Positions 6,364-6,455 of a stretch of 6,455 nucleotides of DNA are shown here, in pieces. Source of the stretch: a bacterium (GTDB lineage Bacteria; T1Sed10-126); assembly GCA_003557545.1 (NCBI GenBank), contig PWOD01000066.1, positions 1 through 6,455 of the forward strand, in the 5' to 3' direction. The position numbers and the translations under genes are program-made. The first letter of the stretch is position 1, and every line of letters begins with the position of its first letter. The notes beneath the pieces were generated by a model. That model was given only the letters and a program-made list of their open reading frames with translations. It made no database searches and was not told where the DNA came from.

Positions 6364-6455
6364 TTATTGCGGGAAAGACAGTTGATCGAAATCCCGTTCT
6401 GGCCAGTTTTCTTCAACCTCTGCATCTTCTAACAGAGGATCAATAAACTGATTAA
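6364..6455 (-). CDS. C-terminus of an unidentified protein (5' end beyond the window)
   Basis: On the minus strand an open frame enters from the right edge and stops at TAA (plus positions 6364-6366), giving 29 complete residues. They begin NQFIDPLLEDAEVEE and end RDFDQLSFPQ. The segment is acidic and hydrophilic with no membrane helix, and looks like a protein tail. Support is limited to an uninterrupted frame with plausible codon use and an orientation matching gpmI. I cannot identify the family, and it may or may not share a transcript with gpmI across the 186-base gap. Confidence 0.5.
   Translation of the reverse strand, partial: NQFIDPLLEDAEVEENWPERDFDQLSFPQ

Overview
The window looks like ordinary chromosome from a Gram-negative bacterium of moderate-to-low GC content. 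Three things point that way: a Bor-family outer-membrane-type lipoprotein, Shine-Dalgarno sites ahead of most genes, and a housekeeping glycolysis gene beside hydrogenase-maturation genes. The presence of hypF and hypC implies that the cell makes at least one [NiFe] hydrogenase, although no hydrogenase subunit is in view. The lineage cannot be fixed from sequence reading alone; an anaerobic or facultative member of the Proteobacteria or Desulfobacterota would fit.

Layout, left to right. Bases 2-136 carry the extremely acidic C-terminus of an unidentified plus-strand protein, closed by a textbook intrinsic terminator (165-202). A convergent minus-strand gene (274-1431) encodes a CgeB-like glycosyltransferase. 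It is divergent from a small plus-strand lipoprotein gene (1569-1874) of the lambda Bor/Iss family, which has its own near-consensus sigma-70 promoter (1501-1529). Next come three minus-strand genes read in the order gpmI (4642-6177), hypF (2260-4551), hypC (1964-2206 or 1964-2197). The last 92 bases hold the C-terminus of a further minus-strand protein.

How the genes relate. GpmI is glycolytic. HypF and HypC act in the same pathway: HypF makes the carbamoyl group that becomes cyanide, and HypC is the small chaperone that carries the Fe(CN)2CO unit with HypD. hypF and hypC are 53 bp apart and probably cotranscribed; whether gpmI reads into them is less sure. The usual next genes, hypD and hypE, are missing, and the bor-like gene stands where they would be expected.

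The most notable point is the hypC start. The only canonical start codon (ATG) abuts its Shine-Dalgarno sequence with no spacer and would bury the essential N-terminal cysteine at residue 5. An ATC codon three codons later has usable spacing and would give the standard Met-Cys N-terminus. Apart from that and the bor insertion, I see no sign of a new multi-gene system. No CRISPR array, tRNA, rRNA or insertion sequence was recognised, and no gene-free stretch exceeds 300 bases; the longest is about 190.
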